A stretch of DNA of 64,000 nt from Strigops habroptila (Eukaryota; Chordata; Aves; Psittaciformes; Psittacidae), in contig NC_044278.2 in the NCBI RefSeq assembly GCF_004027225.2, positions 77,078,923 through 77,142,922 on the forward strand. Reading direction: 5' to 3'. The position numbers and the translations under genes were made by a program. The notes under the pieces were generated by a model. It ran no database searches. It saw only the letters and a program-made list of their open reading frames with translations, and was not told where the DNA came from. Every line of letters begins with the position of its first letter. The stretch's first letter is position 1. Below, piece by piece: positions 9,655-21,590 of this stretch.

Positions 9655-11733
9655 ATGCTGCTTTGGATTCTGTTGCTGGAGACGTCTCTTTGTTTTGCTG
9701 CTGGAAACGTTACAGGGGACGTTTGCAAAGAGAAGATCTGTGCCTGCAACGAGATAGAAGGGGATTTGCACGTAGACTGTGAGAAAAAGGGATTTACCAG
9801 CCTGCAACATTTCACCGCCCCGACTTCCCAGTTTTACCATTTATTCCTGCATGGCAATTCCCTGACTCGACTTTTCCCTAATGAGTTTGCTAACTTTTAC
9901 AATGCAGTTAGTTTGCACATGGAAAACAACGGTTTGCATGAGATTGTTCCTGGGGCTTTCCTTGGGCTGCAGCTGGTGAAACGCTTGCACATAAACAACA
10001 ACAAGATCAAATCGTTCAGGAAGCAGACTTTCCTGGGGCTGGACGATCTGGAATACCTCCAGGCAGATTTTAATCTATTGAGGGATATTGACCCGGGAGC
10101 ATTTAGGGACTTAAACAAGCTGGAAGTGCTGATTTTAAATGACAATCTCATCAGCACCTTGCCCCCCAACGTGTTTCAGTATGTGCCGATCACCCACCTC
10201 GACCTCCGGGGAAACCGACTTAAAACCTTGCCTTACGAGGAGGTCCTGGAGCAGATCCCAGGCATTGCTGAAATCCTGCTAGAGGATAACCCCTGGGACT
10301 GCACTTGCGATCTGCTGTCGTTGAAGGAATGGCTGGAGAACATACCCAAAAACGCTTTGATCGGCAGAGTGATTTGTGAGGCTCCCACTAGGTTGCAGGG
10401 CAAAGATTTAAATGAGACCACAGAGCAAGAGCTGTGCAAAAAGAACAGAGTGGATTCTAGCCTAGCTGCTCCCCCTGCTGAAGAAGAAACCTGCGATCCT
10501 GGTCCCATTCCAACTCCCTTTAAAATACATGGCAAAGAAGACCCTGCCACACCAGGATCTGGTCCAAGCGGAGGTACAAAGATTCCCGTCAACTGGCAAA
10601 TTAAGACCAGACCCACCGCTGCCGTGTCAACAGTCAGCATGAAGAACAAGTTACCAGCTGCAGTGTCCTGCCCACACATCTGCAGCTGTGATCAGATCCC
10701 TGGCTCGGGTTTAAAGGTTAATTGCAATGATAGGAACGTGAGCAGTTTGGTGGATTTGAAGCCCAAGCCATCCAATGTGCAGGAGCTGTTCCTGAGAGAC
10801 AACAAAATACACACCATCAGGAAATCCCACTTTCTGGATTACCGGAAACTTAATTTACTCGATTTGGGCAACAACAACATTGCCACCGTCGAGAACAACA
10901 CCTTCAAGAACCTCTTTGAGCTCCGATGGCTCTACATGGATAGCAACTACTTAGACACCCTGTCCCGGGAGAAATTTGCTGGGCTGCAAAACCTGGAGTA
11001 TCTGAACGTGGAGTTTAATGGCATTCAGCTGATCATGCCTGGCACCTTCAATGCAATGCCCAAACTGAGAGTCCTCATCCTCAACAACAACCTGCTGAGG
11101 TCTCTCCCAGTAGACGTGTTTGCTGGGGTCTCGCTTTCCAAGCTGAGCATACACAACAATTATTTCATGTACCTCCCGGTGGCAGGGGTGCTGGACCAGC
11201 TCACCTCTATCACCCAGATCGACCTGCATGGCAACCCGTGGGACTGTACTTGCCCTATCGTGCCTTTCAAACAGTGGGCGGAGATGCTGCGCCCCAAGGT
11301 GATTATGAGCGACCTGAGGTGTGAGTCCCCCGAAGATTTCTTCAAGGAGGATTTCGAGTCTCTCTCCAATGATGTGATTTGCCCTCAGTTAAAAATCTCT
11401 CCCACATTAACTTCTACTAACAAAAACAGCACCGGGTTGACAGAGACAGGTACTCACTCCAACTCCTACTTGGAGACCAGCCGGGTCTCTATTTCGGTGC
11501 TGGTGCCAGGGCTCCTGCTGGTTTTTGTGACCTCTGCCTTCACGGTGGTTGGCATGCTGGTGTTCATTCTGAGGAACAGAAAGCGGTCCAAGAGGAGGGA
11601 TGCCAACTCCTCTGCATCCGAAATCAACTCTTTGCAGACCGTCTGCGACTCGTCCTACTGGCACAACGGGCCCTACAGCGCTGACGGGGCCCACAGGGTT
11701 TACGACTGCGGCTCCCACTCGCTGTCGGACTGA
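9655..11733 (+). CDS. SLITRK1: SLIT and NTRK-like protein 1 (SLITRK1)
   Basis: This is a neuronal type I membrane protein of the SLITRK family. Known family roles are induction of presynaptic differentiation through receptor tyrosine phosphatases such as PTPdelta/PTPsigma, and control of neurite growth. The single-exon ORF gives 692 residues against about 696 in human. It has a signal peptide (about 1-17), a cysteine-rich cap (from about 24), a first LRR block (about 60-200) closed by an LRR C-cap with NPWDCTC at 212, a variable Pro/Thr-rich linker (about 270-335), a second N-cap (Cys 339), a second LRR block (about 375-515), and a second C-cap with NPWDCTC at 527. A hydrophobic membrane span (about 615-639) precedes a basic stop-transfer and a 53-residue tail. 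The tail is short, as in SLITRK1, unlike longer-tailed paralogues, and ends in a Ser-Asp matching the human 14-3-3/CK2 phosphosite. The start at 9655 is the first in-frame ATG, has A at -3 and begins the signal peptide; the frame stays open further upstream without any ATG. No break or missing key cysteine was seen. The name rests on recall of the family and not on a search. Confidence 0.97.
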   Translation: MLLWILLLETSLCFAAGNVTGDVCKEKICACNEIEGDLHVDCEKKGFTSLQHFTAPTSQFYHLFLHGNSLTRLFPNEFANFYNAVSLHMENNGLHEIVPGAFLGLQLVKRLHINNNKIKSFRKQTFLGLDDLEYLQADFNLLRDIDPGAFRDLNKLEVLILNDNLISTLPPNVFQYVPITHLDLRGNRLKTLPYEEVLEQIPGIAEILLEDNPWDCTCDLLSLKEWLENIPKNALIGRVICEAPTRLQGKDLNETTEQELCKKNRVDSSLAAPPAEEETCDPGPIPTPFKIHGKEDPATPGSGPSGGTKIPVNWQIKTRPTAAVSTVSMKNKLPAAVSCPHICSCDQIPGSGLKVNCNDRNVSSLVDLKPKPSNVQELFLRDNKIHTIRKSHFLDYRKLNLLDLGNNNIATVENNTFKNLFELRWLYMDSNYLDTLSREKFAGLQNLEYLNVEFNGIQLIMPGTFNAMPKLRVLILNNNLLRSLPVDVFAGVSLSKLSIHNNYFMYLPVAGVLDQLTSITQIDLHGNPWDCTCPIVPFKQWAEMLRPKVIMSDLRCESPEDFFKEDFESLSNDVICPQLKISPTLTSTNKNSTGLTETGTHSNSYLETSRVSISVLVPGLLLVFVTSAFTVVGMLVFILRNRKRSKRRDANSSASEINSLQTVCDSSYWHNGPYSADGAHRVYDCGSHSLSD

Positions 11734-12257
11734 GGCGGCGGGCGGGACGGGAGCGGCCTCCCCCCGGGAGGGACCTGCCCTTCGCGCTCTGCCGGTGGGG
11801 AGGCAGCGCCGGCGGGGGACGGCTCTGCACCTCGGCGACCTTCGATGAGAAACAATAGAACACACGCACGCCTCCCCCCACCCCCCAAAGACCTCCATGG
11901 CAAGCACCGAGGCCCCGTGAGCAGCGGGGGCAGCCCGACGCTGGGGCGCATCCGCGCAGCTCCGCGCATCCCGGCGCGGTGGCCGCATCCCCCGCCCCTG
12001 AGCTGCCAGGGCAGCAAAGGACAAGCGAGGACCCTCTTCCTTCGGTTTCGGCTGGGCGAAACACGGCTCTCGGTTTTGTTGGGCTTTTGTTCTATTGTGT
12101 TGGGCTTTGTTTTGCTTCTTTTTGCCCTCTTCCCTTGTGGACCGACCCCTCTCCGAGAGGCCAGGAAGAGGAGGGGGGCGAAGGAAAGGCTGGTGTCAGC
12201 CTCCTCCTGACAGCAAAGCAGGAGTGGAAAGTTGCACGAAGGCATGAATGTAATGTA

Positions 12258-12263
12258 AATAAA
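12258..12263 (+). promoter_or_regulatory. Candidate poly(A) signal AATAAA (proximal)
   Basis: This hexamer lies 25 bases before a genome-encoded A26 run. The run makes any poly(A) call here suspect, because oligo(dT) could prime on it internally. Confidence 0.4.
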
Positions 12264-12288
12264 TGACTCCGAAACAGACAAATGGACC

Positions 12289-12314
12289 AAAAAAAAAAAA
12301 AAAAAAAAAAAAAA
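12289..12314 (+). repeat. A26 homopolymer in the 3' UTR
   Basis: Twenty-six consecutive A bases lie about 555 bases after the stop codon. It is followed by ordinary sequence, so it is not a tail. It equals in length the T run at 12580-12605. Confidence 0.85.
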
Positions 12315-12458
12315 TGTGCTGCATGGCTCGCATGGATACAACGCACCCCAGGGACGCTCCAACCCCCGACTGGAAGCAGCGTCTAGTTCACACCATCATC
12401 CCTCTTACCTGATAAGTCCCTTCGTATCAAACCTTATATATAAGAAATACAGTATAAT

Positions 12459-12464
12459 AATAAA
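12459..12464 (+). promoter_or_regulatory. Candidate poly(A) signal AATAAA (middle)
   Basis: A canonical hexamer lies in AT-rich sequence between the A26 and T26 runs. Which of the three signals is used cannot be told from sequence. Confidence 0.35.
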
Positions 12465-12495
12465 AAGTGCCATTTCGCCATTTTTGTGTGATCAA

Positions 12496-12501
12496 TAGGC
12501 A
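12496..12501 (+). promoter_or_regulatory. miR-24-1-5p (miR-189) seed match in the 3' UTR
   Basis: TAGGCA matches miRNA positions 2-7. It lies 763 bases past the stop. The human SLITRK1 3' UTR has a reported miR-189 site carrying the variant var321 (c.*689G>A), at a similar distance. Upstream TGATCA-type bases may pair with the miRNA 3' part. Orthology of the two sites is inferred from position, since I have no alignment. Confidence 0.45.
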
Positions 12502-12579
12502 GTAGAGATCGTAATTTTACCGTGGAAAACAATGTAAAGGTTTTATTTAAGACATAGTTGCATGAATATTCTCATTGGA

Positions 12580-12605
12580 TTTTTTTTTTTTTTTTTTTTT
12601 TTTTT
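12580..12605 (+). repeat. T26 homopolymer in the 3' UTR
   Basis: This is a run of 26 T bases, complementary in sequence and equal in length to the A26 run 265 bases upstream. Confidence 0.85.
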
Positions 12606-13009
12606 GGAGGCAGGAATTACTTTGCTGGCATAGATTTGCTTTGTTGATGGTGGGTTGTGTTTTGGTTTTCCGGGAGGGGGGAGGGGAGGCTTCGGTTTTG
12701 TTTTCTCTCTCTTTCAATATACATATTCAGTATTGCCTTTCCATCTGAATGTAAAAATTAGTACCCTTGATTTCTATTATGGTAACAGTGTAAACATACA
12801 AAAAAAAAAAAAAACCCAAAAAAACCAAAAACCCAAGGCAGTTAAGCATGACCAATTAATGTCACTCTAGTGCTTAGGCTGCAAAGTTTAATGGTAGAAA
12901 ATTCTGTGCTGTTGTAAATCTTACTATAACTTGAGGAAACCAGGACTGAGGAAGCAACTGAAACTTACTAATTCTATCCGAGGATTTTATAATGGCATAT
13001 TTTTTCAGC

Positions 13010-13015
13010 ATTAAA
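13010..13015 (+). promoter_or_regulatory. Candidate distal poly(A) signal ATTAAA
   Basis: The common variant hexamer is preceded by TTTTTTCAGC and followed within about 100 bases by TGTGTG/TCTCTG-rich sequence, which could act as the downstream element. It is the best-supported 3' UTR end of the three candidates. Confidence 0.45.
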
Positions 13016-13035
13016 GTGAAAATGTTTTCAACTCC

Positions 13036-13840
13036 GGGTCCTTACCATTTTTCCAGCATCAGTTCTTCACAAGTGGGTAATTTGGGTCTAGGGGACAGAG
13101 CCTCCTTTCAGTGCTCTCTGTGTGTGTTTCTCTGTCTCTCTTTTCCTCTTTCCCTCTCTTCCCTTCTCTCATTCGTTCACGCGCAGAGGCACAAACACCC
13201 TTCCCTCACCCCTTCCCCACTGTAAATAACACACAGAAGTTTCCTGCCTCCTCCCCTCTTCCTCTCCTTCCTCTTTTTTTTTTTTTTTTTTTTAATATAT
13301 GATGAGGCAGTGAATCCCTTTATTAACACTGCTGCCGCCGCCTCTCCTGCACACACTGCAGATGTATTAGGGATGTTAGTGGGAGTTTGATTTAATTGAC
13401 TCTACCTAGCTCCGTCTCATTAAGACGGAGCCGGATTTCAGCGCTCAGCAGCAGCACTTGGGGCCCGCAGGCAACTTGCGGTGTTGCCGGTAAGGTGGGG
13501 CTGCTGCGGGCGGCCGGGCTGCAGCAGCTGCTCCAAGTGGGAAAACTAATTAACAAAGAGACTTTCCCATCCCTGCTCTGGGTAGCTGCACCCTTTAATA
13601 TTAAATGCTGGGAAACTAAAAAATCCAACACGGCGCAGTGCTGCAGCTGGATTTCAGGCAGCTCGCATTTGATCCCGTTCCTGTACAGGAAAGTGCTCCT
13701 AAACTCGGTAAAATCTGTAAAGGCGAAAGTCCCTGTAAAGCACTTGTAACTCACAGCTCAAATCCCAGTGGAGACATGGAGAATTTCAGTCACGTTGCTT
13801 CTGGCTTCCTCGAGGCAGAGAACTCTTTTAAAGAGTAAAA
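13036..13840 (+). other. GC-richer downstream flank, possible conserved non-coding block
   Basis: After a pyrimidine-rich stretch (13100-13295, with a T run at 13274-13293) comes about 450 bases of balanced, CpG-containing sequence at 13320-13750, quite unlike the desert beyond. It has overlapping open frames on both strands with no recognised domain, so I do not call a gene. It may be an enhancer or the tail of a longer 3' UTR. Confidence 0.35.
13409..13431. other. Perfect 9-bp inverted repeat (hairpin)
   Basis: GCTCCGTCT at 13409-13417 and its exact reverse complement at 13423-13431 flank a 5-base CATTA loop. As DNA it is a palindromic site; if transcribed it would make a stable short stem-loop. 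It is too short to be a microRNA precursor. Confidence 0.7.
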
Positions 13841-15580
13841 CACCGTAAGGGACTTGCTAAACTTCAAATACTCATTCGGTTTGCTTTATAGAAAATGCCC
13901 ACCTTTGGGATATGTGAGGAGAAAACAAACATACATACATACCATTGCAATAGATACACTCTTGAAAACGAGGCAGAAGCCTGGTGCTGGGTGTTCATGA
14001 AGTATTAAACATGGGGAACAGATCATTCATCCAGAATCCTTCATCACCGCCTGCAGTCTCCTGGAAAATACCTTGAAGTTTGGTGGTGTAGCTCTGAAAA
14101 CGGGATGTCCTGCTTAACTATACAAACCGTCTCTATCTTCAGGGCCCTTCTTTATCCCTCTTGCTTCTTTGTTAGGCTGATTGTTCTGCCAGGACATTCT
14201 GTGTAACACAAAGTGATGGCAGTAGAGGCACTAGTTTGCCACTGTGCAAACTACCAGATTGAGAATAAAAAGAAAATGCATTTACATGTGAGCCAGTATT
14301 TCTGTCCTCAATAGGCCATCCACATTAGGTTAGGCACAGTCCAAACAAACATTTAAGAATAATCCAATGCACCTCTATGTGACTACGTGTCTTTCTGCCT
14401 TCTCCTCAATGCTGTGGTGATAAAATACAAGAACTGAGAGCATTAAAGATACATCCCATGCTAAAAAAATATAGTTACGTTACAAAATATACAGTAAATT
14501 GAAGATGTCAAATCACTGCCTGAGATCAGATATGAATGCATTCCAGAAAATATAATGATAAATATATGTTATTTTGATTTGTCATCATGGAGAAGTAGCA
14601 TAAACTTATACCTTTACCCATTTACTTTCCTTAAAGTGCTAGTTCATTGGCACAATTATACAGAAATGTCAGTTCAATTGAAGAGTTGAAGATGTGCATT
14701 TTTCACCCTGTTTCTAGGTTGGGGGGAATAACAAAACGACCTTTTCTCCTTCTATCTCATTTTCTGATTTTAGCATTCACATGATTCTTTCTTCCATCTT
14801 GCAGACACTCACCCTTAAGACACATAGATCACCTAACTCTCTGAGATGATATGATAATTGCCAGGCTTTGAATGATGATGCTTATCTTATTTGCATGTTT
14901 AGCACTTCCGAGGTTATTTTCATCAAAACAAAACACTCCACCAAAGAGAAAAACAAGATGAAGAAAGGGGATGATTGAGGATGTATTGAAAGAGAGTGAA
15001 GTGCAAATGTGTTAAATACATTTAGCTGTATGGCATTAACAACAATAACAAAAAGAATTGTTTTATTCATTTTGATAGTGCCTAACTGTTGTGGTATACG
15101 TCTAACATTGGAAGCCTATATAATATCCACGTTGTGTCAAAACATGTGCATTTTTTCCTGTAAACTTCAAAAGAATCTCGTACCTTCAGGCATAAGATAT
15201 ATCACAATAAGTTATTTCTTATCATTTCTTAATCATCACAGTAAAGAAGTTTCTGTTGTTTTAGAAAGGACAGACAGGAAAGGAACAGATATCTTGTTTA
15301 GTTAATTAAAAAAGTATTTTTTTCTGCAAACACTTCAACTAAGAATAGCATAAAGTTTAAACTGTTTCCATAGAAATATATGCCTGTATGCATGGTAGCC
15401 TCTTGTACGCCATTGCAGAAGACTTAACGGAACTCTAGGAGCAACCTGATAAAATTTTAAATTAATACTTACAGGTGATATGTATCATTTTGAGCAGAAA
15501 TGTACTGTTGGAACTGCACAGGAATGCGTTATTATCCTGTTTTACTGAATTTATTGGCTGTGCCAGATTGTTTTATGACT

Positions 15581-15610
15581 TCACTGCAGTTGCATTCACT
15601 GCAGTTGCAT
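15581..15610. repeat. 15-bp perfect tandem duplication
   Basis: TCACTGCAGTTGCAT occurs twice head to tail. The unit contains a PstI-type CTGCAG palindrome. It is a recent local duplication or slippage event. Confidence 0.85.
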
Positions 15611-17769
15611 TGAAAATACTGTTTTGGATCTGCTTGCAAACTGAAGTGATATAAACTTTTTTTTTTTTACAAGAGTGGTGTCAGATTTTATCTGATGGAG
15701 AAGAAAAGACTTTGCATACTAGTCTTTATGTGGGTAGAACAGACATTAACTACAAAAGGTGAGCATTTCACACCTTCTTAAACTATTGGCAAAACTCACT
15801 AGGTGAAAGGGCAGTAAGAACCTTCAAAATGCGCCTGCCTCCCAACAGAATAATCTTTAGCTTCCATTACCCATGAGAAGTTTTGTAGGTCTCCCAAAAA
15901 TGAAAGTCTCCGAAAGACAAATAGTTCTTAGTAAAGGGGCAATCTCCTTCTCTTCGTATTTTTGTCAGTGGTTTGTTCAGTTGCAAAACAAAGCAGGATT
16001 TTGATAGAGAGTTTAGTGTAGCTGTTTATACTATTTGAGTCATTCATAGCTGATTTGGCTACATTTTTATACATGTGTGATTAAAAATGAGAATACTTAG
16101 ATGAGTATGGACTTCAGCAGGTAGATCCTTTTTTATTTGGAAAAGTTTCCATAGGTATATACACAAAGTAGGACGATATCTGTGGCTGTATCTTATTCTA
16201 TGTGATTTTGCTATTGAAATTTGTGGGAATTCTTTGTGATTTATGGTACGGATATTTCCAGGCAATGAGCAGTACTTCTGAGCTTGCTGCTGCATTAGTG
16301 CTTTTTCGGTTTTGTGGGGTTTTTTTGTATTTGGGAACAAGTCAGAAAGTGAAGAATTAATAGTTTGTGTTGGTAAGCTACAGTTGCCCTAAGATCATCC
16401 ATATATTTGTATAATCTGATTAAAATATATAATGTATAATCTGTATAAATAGTATTAGGAGTATGGACATGGCCAATCAAAATCATAAGAACCTTTTTGA
16501 CTGACCTCAGCTTTTTTCAAGACAGAGGAATATTAGCATTAGAAAAAATGTGGACTAAAAAATGTTACAAGTATTGTGTTATATTACATGATATACATTA
16601 TGATTATGTTTAACAATGATACCTTAATAGGTTAACTTGTAATGAAAGATGATATTCAACATAATTGTTCAAGAGTTTCAGAAACTTTTATGACATTATC
16701 TCATAGATGGAGAAATATAAATGAGCTCCATCAGTCTTACTTCTCAAAGATTAATTACCAGGTCAATAGACATATTGTCATGCTCAATGGTTTAATTTAC
16801 CAGGTAAAGTTTCCGAATCAATTTCTGTGTGTATTTCTTAAATACATTCTTCAGTCATGTGAGAGAGGAACAAAGTCAGCAGAAATTAGGGAATAGCACT
16901 CCCCTGCATCCGGCGCTTGAAGGCTAAGACGGGAAATTCATAGCAGAGGAAAGAATGGACAGAAGCAGCACATTATAGAAGATGCTAAGTTGACTTCAAG
17001 TGAATGACCACCAGTTGTGTACCATTGTTTCAGTGGTGTCTGTGGTATAAAGTGTTCTATCATGCGCCCCATAGAAATATCGGTGCCATTAGAACTCCTT
17101 CTCCATTTTTCTCCCTTTCTGTTAGTTTGCAAGATTTCCCCTTCCCCTCCCCACCTGCCCCCATCAGATAGTTTTCAACCACTCCAGTGGAATAAATTCT
17201 GTTAGCTATTAATCTTTTTTATTGATGTCATGACTGTTCAGACAGACCCCTTAAGCTTTAGTCTCAAAGCACATCTAAGCATGGGTTGTCATGCTTGGTT
17301 TGTGTTGCTTTATCATTCCCGAATCAACCACAACTCCCTTGCAAGTGGGACGTTCTGCAAAGAAGGTGCAATAAAATGGGACTTGAGAAAAACAAAGGAA
17401 TGGGAAGATAATGGTTCTTCTTCCTTTAAATGAGAGTTCAAATAGTACAGATGATCTGGGAAGCCACATTGAAAACTTTGTAGATCAGTAGAAAATGTAA
17501 TATAGAACAGCTATGAAGAAATTAAGAAGCAGTATAGTCTGTTGAAAAAAAAAAAATAGGGAATGTGACTCGTTTTCTGGATCGCTATATAGCATAGAGT
17601 GTAGGTGGTATTTGTGTCACCTAGCTTGATGAGCTTGAGTGAACTGCCCTAGCACAAGCCAGTAGTCCCCTAAGAGGTGTACTGGAGTATCTGAGATGGA
17701 GTATCTGAGATAGAGTATCTGTGTATGAGACTGGTCAATACAAAGTAAAGACTAGGACACACTCATATA

Positions 17770-17790
17770 TTCCTGGACTGGCAGCTGGAG
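17770..17790. repeat. Copy 1 of a 21-base shared string (possible old dispersed repeat)
   Basis: The string begins TTCCTGGACTGG and ends CAGCTGGAG, and it is identical to 21591-21611. Flanks on both sides diverge quickly. Chance identity of this length within one window is unlikely, which suggests two remnants of an ancient repeat. Confidence 0.4.
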
Positions 17791-20700
17791 CCTAGGTTGG
17801 TTACATTAGGGTATCCGAAATAGGAGTAGACAACCATGTGGGAATAACTAAATTGAATTCTGGACCTACACTAAGAGGTTGTTGGCTTGGTTCACTTGGT
17901 CCACAGAAGTAGTTTGAGTTACTTGGTAACTTGGTACCTGAGCTGTCCGAATGGTGCTGACAGAAAAGACTCAAGGATTGTGGGACATATGGGCAACTGG
18001 TGTCTGGGCAAGGTATTATAACACACCACAAATGGCACTGCATGTCTCTAAATGGGCAGAGGAATTGAATCCTAAATGTAACTCAGTTACATACACCTGC
18101 ATTGCAGATAATTAAATGCAAGTGAGAGCTAAATTAAATCCTTGAAATTTTATATATATATATACACATATAAAAAAAGATATCAGAGATGGTTAGCAGA
18201 GACATGACAACTGTTTTTTAAAGAATTGCTCTTAATTTTTAGAGGGGATCAATTAGGTCAGATGTATCCCACATACTTTTTCCATCTGTTTTCCTAACTT
18301 GGATTTTACTTCTATCTTTTCAAATCCCTAGGTCTTTGATTTGGGGATTGCATCCTAATGGTTGCTTTTGGATGGGACTCCTGTTTCAGTTGACGCTTTT
18401 AGAAATTGCTGTAGTACATAATAGCTATAATAGAAACATCATAAAATAATAGAAGGCTCAGGAAACAAAAATGTAACAGCAACAAAAAAATCCTGACAGT
18501 TATTGCTGCTACCATAATAGTAAATAACTGGTTCTTGGGTCAAGATTGAAATATAAATGAGGAATACAATACTCCAGGGTTGTAGTCATTATTGAAGTCA
18601 TTAAGATGATCACAATGAGAGATGAATACTAGCAATGGATGAGAAAATACAGTGGAAAGTGATTCAGAAGAAAAAATCCGGTTTATGAAAAGAAAGTGCC
18701 CAACCATAAGTGATTTTTCACAGGAGTATTGAAAAGGAAAAAATATAATTTAATTATGGACAAACAGTAACAACCTATTCATATGAGATGATATCTTACA
18801 GGGAAGGCAGATGGTAGCAAAGATTTAAGCACAGGATGTAGAATATGTGGCTAGACCCCAGAGACTGTTAGTTATATAGTAAGTGGATGTATCAAGTTGC
18901 TCAGGATAAATATGGCACAACATGGTTGGTGATATTGTGTACTGGGCACTCCACAAGCAGTATGGACTTTGAGAGAAGTGTTAGACTGGGTACAAATAGA
19001 GAGAATGAAAGCATAAAAACAGTGTAAGTTTTTTTCCATCGTTGCAGTTCGAGAAGCAAATGTTTCAAAATTACTTACTGTGGTTATAAAGGTTATTTTA
19101 TCAGTTGTTTTTATTGTGGAATTTTCTCTATTTTAGTTAACATGGTAAAAAAATATTGATAAACAGGATCTATTAAAAATGTAAACATAGTACTAATTCT
19201 CTGGTATGTGGTGAAGATCATCGTAGTTGAAAAAGAAGGTGTGTGAATGAAAAGATGATCCTTTCCTGGAAATATTCTTCAAAAAGCTAGGTCCATCAGT
19301 ACCTCTAAACCACTGAAATAGAAACAATTTTCTAAATTTTGGGGTGCATTTTCACTACTGCAATAATCTTCGATCCCTATCAGAAATTTTGTTCTTCCTT
19401 ATGACATCATGTGTGGTAGAGAATAATATTATTAATAACAGTAAAATAATAATTTCACCTTTCATGCTTAAGGGTTGTATGTTTTCTTCCTATAATAAAT
19501 CAAGATGCATATATCATATAGGGAGAAAACACCCAAACCTGTTATCTCTTGGTCTTTTTTTTTCTCTTCCCACCCCCCTTTGCTTTTTGTGTTTTCATTT
19601 AGGTATACATACTTTTGAATGTAAGAGCATGATGCACAGACAAAATATGACATTATAAGAATGAACAAGAATGCACTAAATAAAGTGCTAGCCCCTGCAG
19701 ATTTGCTTAAATTAGTCAGGAAGAAGAACTGCAGGTCTGAACAGCAGAGTGAAAGATGTTACTGGCATTGGCCAAAGGTACCCATGGGAACAGGAAGCTC
19801 TTGGGTTTTTGAAAGGTCTTTCTATGAGTATGCTGCTATTAGTGAACAATAATCTTAACTAACTAAAATTTTAATATAAGACAATAGTCCTCTGGAACTA
19901 AATACATGAGAAGGTATATTTAGGATAATGATTAGATTGTTGATCTAGGCCTTATAATAAGGCAATATTGAAATTAAGCTGAGAAGGAATTGGCTCTTAC
20001 TAGATTTATAAATTGCTATCTGTCCAAAATTATTCGTTCAGTTGCAGACACGTATGTGAAATTAGAACCATTTATGCTTTGAAAAAAATCATGGTTCCAC
20101 TCTGAATAATAAATGTAAGGATTCTTCACCTCATTTTGTATTGTACTGGAGCATGTCTATTATGTTATGTGGATGAAACTAGGAATGAAGTAAAAGTGAA
20201 GTAAAAAATGTTGTTAATAAGGTTTGAAAATAGGTTGTACATTTTAAACAGTTCTGTCTACTAGTGTTACATCATTAACAACGTACTGGTCAGATAATGT
20301 TGCAATATGGCTAGTTCACATGGATTTTATGAATGCAGTTGGTTATTTGAAAGCAATACATTTCTGACTATGAAGCAACCAGGTTACAATAAAGACATCT
20401 AGTAAGGAATGCTAAATTTAGGAAAATTGCTATGGAACGGTTGATAGTACTGGTATTAATGGAGCCTTAATCATATCTATCATGATGCAGAAAGCAAATG
20501 GAAATTATCACCATATATGTTTCACCAGAACATATGGTTTTTTAGACTAAATCCCATCCACAGATAAGTTTCTGTTGTTTTCACTGAATTAACACTTTTT
20601 CCCAAATGTCAGGGTTTACTAAATTCAAAAACAATTATTCCTGTAGAGAGAAGGAAGTCAGTTGCAAATTCATGCTCTGTCTGGATTGATGAGGATTCAA

Positions 20701-21590
20701 TCTTAATCTCTCATGCAGGACCAAACTTTCAAACAGTAGTGGAAGAAAGATAAAATTTAGAAAATATTGCATGACATAGATGTTTTTGCACTAGACTGAG
20801 TGGACCATAACTCTTTGGCTGTAACAGGATCCTCTATCCTGTTAAATTAATGAAACCAGAACCTGAGTCAACTCGAGCATTGGAGCTATAATCCATAATA
20901 GACAATCCGTAATGGAGAATCCCTACTGAATAATGGTTATATCATGCCCTAGCTCTTTTTTTGGAGTTCTCTGCTAGGTCTTTCCAAGACAAAATTGCTA
21001 CAGAGGGGACTAGCCCTTGGTAATGTGAACATGAGCCAATTTGTACTTGGACTTTGAGCCTAGGATTGAATTCTACTTCTTGCTTGTTTAGAAGTGTGAA
21101 TATGCCCAGTGATCTCCTGTGGGTTTAGCAAGTGGCCTGAGATTCATTAATGGTCTAATAACTTGTGGGCTTTTTGTTGTGCTTCCCACTCGGCTTCCTG
21201 CTTGCTTGGGTTCGATTATGCAATTCCTTCTCAGAAATCCTGTAACCACCTTTGATGTTCCTGCCTTTGGCTCTGACTGACATTGCCTGACTCGGTAAGC
21301 AGACAAGAATATACCAATGAGAATTTTTGCTTAATTAAACCAACAAAAAAATAGGCATGAATTTTGTTTGTCATGTGAGCTAATATTTTATATTAAAATT
21401 ACTAGAATAGGTTGGCAGGGCTAACTTAAATTGCTGTAGTTATGACCAATGGCATTCAGATATAAACCCGTCCTCTTTGAACTAAGGGTGGACATTTGGG
21501 ACTAGATTTTAAAGTTTAAATATCATTTGACTTGTGCATGCTTAGACAGTCTTTAAGGCATCGTAGGCTACCCGAGATACCTTATTTTCT

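Larger units (their letters stand above)
11734..13035 (+). other. SLITRK1: SLITRK1 3' UTR (3' end provisional)
   Basis: The first 300 bases after the stop are GC-rich; the rest is AT-rich with long homopolymers. Candidate poly(A) signals are AATAAA at 12258 and 12459 and ATTAAA at 13010. The last is followed by GT-rich sequence near 13116 and is my preferred end, which would make the 3' UTR about 1.3 kb. A longer form is possible: another AATAAA lies at 14264. Open frames on either strand here are not supported as genes. Confidence 0.6.

Noticed and set aside
11407..12362. Open frames of up to 220 codons antisense to the SLITRK1 end and 3' UTR
   Set aside because: They arise from the GC-rich coding end and homopolymers. 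They have no domain and overlap each other in several frames.
12661..12695. G-rich string in the 3' UTR as a G-quadruplex
   Set aside because: Only three or so usable G tracts are present without splitting a long run, so evidence for a four-tract fold is weak.
13409..13431. Hairpin as a microRNA precursor
   Set aside because: A 9-bp stem with a 5-base loop is far too short for Drosha/Dicer processing.
13392..13754. Overlapping 117- and 120-codon frames on opposite strands
   Set aside because: No recognised domain. Both strands are open over the same GC-rich block, which argues for composition and not coding.
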